7,235 nucleotides of DNA from Eudoraea sp. (GTDB lineage Bacteria > Bacteroidota > Bacteroidia > Flavobacteriales > Flavobacteriaceae): contig JABDRK010000129.1 in the NCBI GenBank assembly GCA_013041785.1, positions 1 through 7,235 on the forward strand, written 5' to 3'. Of this stretch, positions 6,572 through 7,235 are shown in pieces. A model generated the notes under the pieces. The model had not been told where the DNA came from. It searched no databases and saw nothing but the letters and a program-made list of their open reading frames with translations. Position 1 is the first letter of the stretch. Each line of letters starts with the position of its first letter. Position numbers and translations under genes: made by a program.

Positions 6572-7111
6572 ATGCGAAAATTGGCATCATTTATTTATTT
6601 TAAGCTGATGGGATGGAAACTCATTGGCAGCTTCCCGGACATCCCAAAATGTGTTGTTATAGTCGCCCCGCATACCAGTTGGGTGGACTTTATTGTAGGA
6701 TTACTGGTTCGGAAAATAGTAGGGCTGGAGATTAATTTTATCGGTAAAAAAAGTTTGTTCAAACCCCCTTTTGGCTGGTTGTTTCGTAAGCTGGGGGGAA
6801 CTCCTGTGGATCGGCAGAAAAATGAAGACACGGTGGCCTCTGTTGCCAGGATTTTTGAGGAGCAGGAAGAATTTCGCCTGGCCTTGTCACCGGAAGGGAC
6901 CAGGAAGAAGGTAGCGCAATGGAGAACGGGCTTTTACTATATAGCCAAATCAGCCAGGGTACCCATTGTTATGGTGGCTTTTGACTTTGGGAAAAAGGAA
7001 GTGAAAATTTCAGAACCGGTTTACACAACTGGAGACAAACAAGTCGATTTTAATGGCTACTACAAATTCTATGAAGGCGTTCAGGGTAAAATTCCGGAAT
7101 ATGGATTATAA
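6572..7111 (+). CDS. Short PlsC-like lysophospholipid acyltransferase family protein
   Basis: A 179-aa glycerolipid-type acyltransferase. Motif I is HTSWVD (H34-D39, the catalytic HX4D pair), motif II GGTPVDR (75-81), motif III LSPEGTRK (105-112) and motif IV VPIVMVAFD (130-138). These residues place acyl chains from acyl-ACP or acyl-CoA onto a lysolipid at the inner face of the membrane. It is clearly shorter than canonical PlsC (about 240-270 aa) and lacks an N-terminal membrane helix; the amphipathic start MRKLASFIYFKLMGW may bind the membrane surface. Conserved features between motifs I and II include GKKSLFKPPFGWLFRKLGG. It belongs to a widespread short subgroup whose acceptor is not established; lysophosphatidate, ornithine or glycine lipids and other lysolipids are all possible. 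It follows kdnB by 68 nt and precedes a strong hairpin. Confidence 0.88.
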   Translation: MRKLASFIYFKLMGWKLIGSFPDIPKCVVIVAPHTSWVDFIVGLLVRKIVGLEINFIGKKSLFKPPFGWLFRKLGGTPVDRQKNEDTVASVARIFEEQEEFRLALSPEGTRKKVAQWRTGFYYIAKSARVPIVMVAFDFGKKEVKISEPVYTTGDKQVDFNGYYKFYEGVQGKIPEYGL

Positions 7112-7114
7112 ATA

Positions 7115-7158
7115 ACATCTCCAATTCCTGAGCTATACTTCCCAGGTTTTGGAGATGT
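7115..7158 (+). terminator. Imperfect hairpin, probable end of the rightward operon
   Basis: ACATCTCCAA (7115-7124) is perfectly complementary to TTGGAGATGT (7149-7158). Inside it, after a symmetric TT/TT internal loop, CCTG (7127-7130) pairs with CAGG (7143-7146), leaving a 12-nt loop. It begins 4 nt after the acyltransferase stop codon. The downstream tract (CTTCTGTAAATCTTATC) is not a run of Ts, so this is not a textbook Rho-independent terminator; 3'-end protection of the mRNA is an alternative. Confidence 0.55.
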
Positions 7159-7235
7159 CTTCTGTAAATCTTATCAACTATTAAATCAATAAGCTAATTC
7201 CGTTTATGCTTTGACCCATGTCATGTCTACTGAGG
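7159..7235. other. Right-edge sequence without an assignable gene
   Basis: AT-rich sequence after the hairpin. An ATG at 7223 (reading M-S-T-E to the edge) or at 7218 could begin another plus-strand gene, but too little is visible to support either. Confidence 0.3.

Overview
The window looks like chromosomal DNA from a marine-type member of the Flavobacteriaceae (Bacteroidota). The evidence is a gene order with DUF3822 next to rsmD and a small RecD/Dda-like helicase, DUF4126 and kdsB nearby. Starts lack Shine-Dalgarno sequences, and two sites match the Bacteroidota -7 promoter element TAnnTTTG. I see no mobile element, tRNA, rRNA or CRISPR array, and base composition and codon use look even throughout, so this reads as core rather than acquired DNA.

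Left part, minus strand (about 1-1649): a three-gene operon transcribed leftward. It starts with a conserved single-pass membrane protein of unknown function. The start of a DUF3822 protein (probable actin-like fold) overlaps its end by 23 nt. The DUF3822 stop codon shares one base (TAATG) with the start of rsmD, a 16S rRNA methyltransferase cut by the window edge. A perfect TAnnTTTG element sits about 40 nt upstream of the first gene.

A 253-nt divergent intergenic region (1650-1902) separates this operon from the right part, which is entirely on the plus strand. First is a stand-alone SF1B helicase, whose best ATG lies only 7 nt after another perfect TAnnTTTG element, so it may be leaderless. 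A small multipass DUF4126 membrane protein follows. Next come kdsB (activation of the LPS inner-core sugar Kdo, or Kdo8N), a HAD-family phosphatase overlapping kdsB by 10 nt, and a KdnB-like iron-containing dehydrogenase 6 nt further on. After a 68-nt gap comes a short PlsC-like acyltransferase, then a strong imperfect hairpin that probably ends the unit.

The biologically most informative part is kdsB-HAD-kdnB. KdnB oxidises C8 of Kdo on the way to the amino sugar Kdo8N, so the organism may build an LPS inner core with Kdo8N in place of Kdo. The partner aminotransferase KdnA is not in this window. The HAD enzyme and the acyltransferase would fit an envelope-lipid theme, but their substrates cannot be read from sequence.
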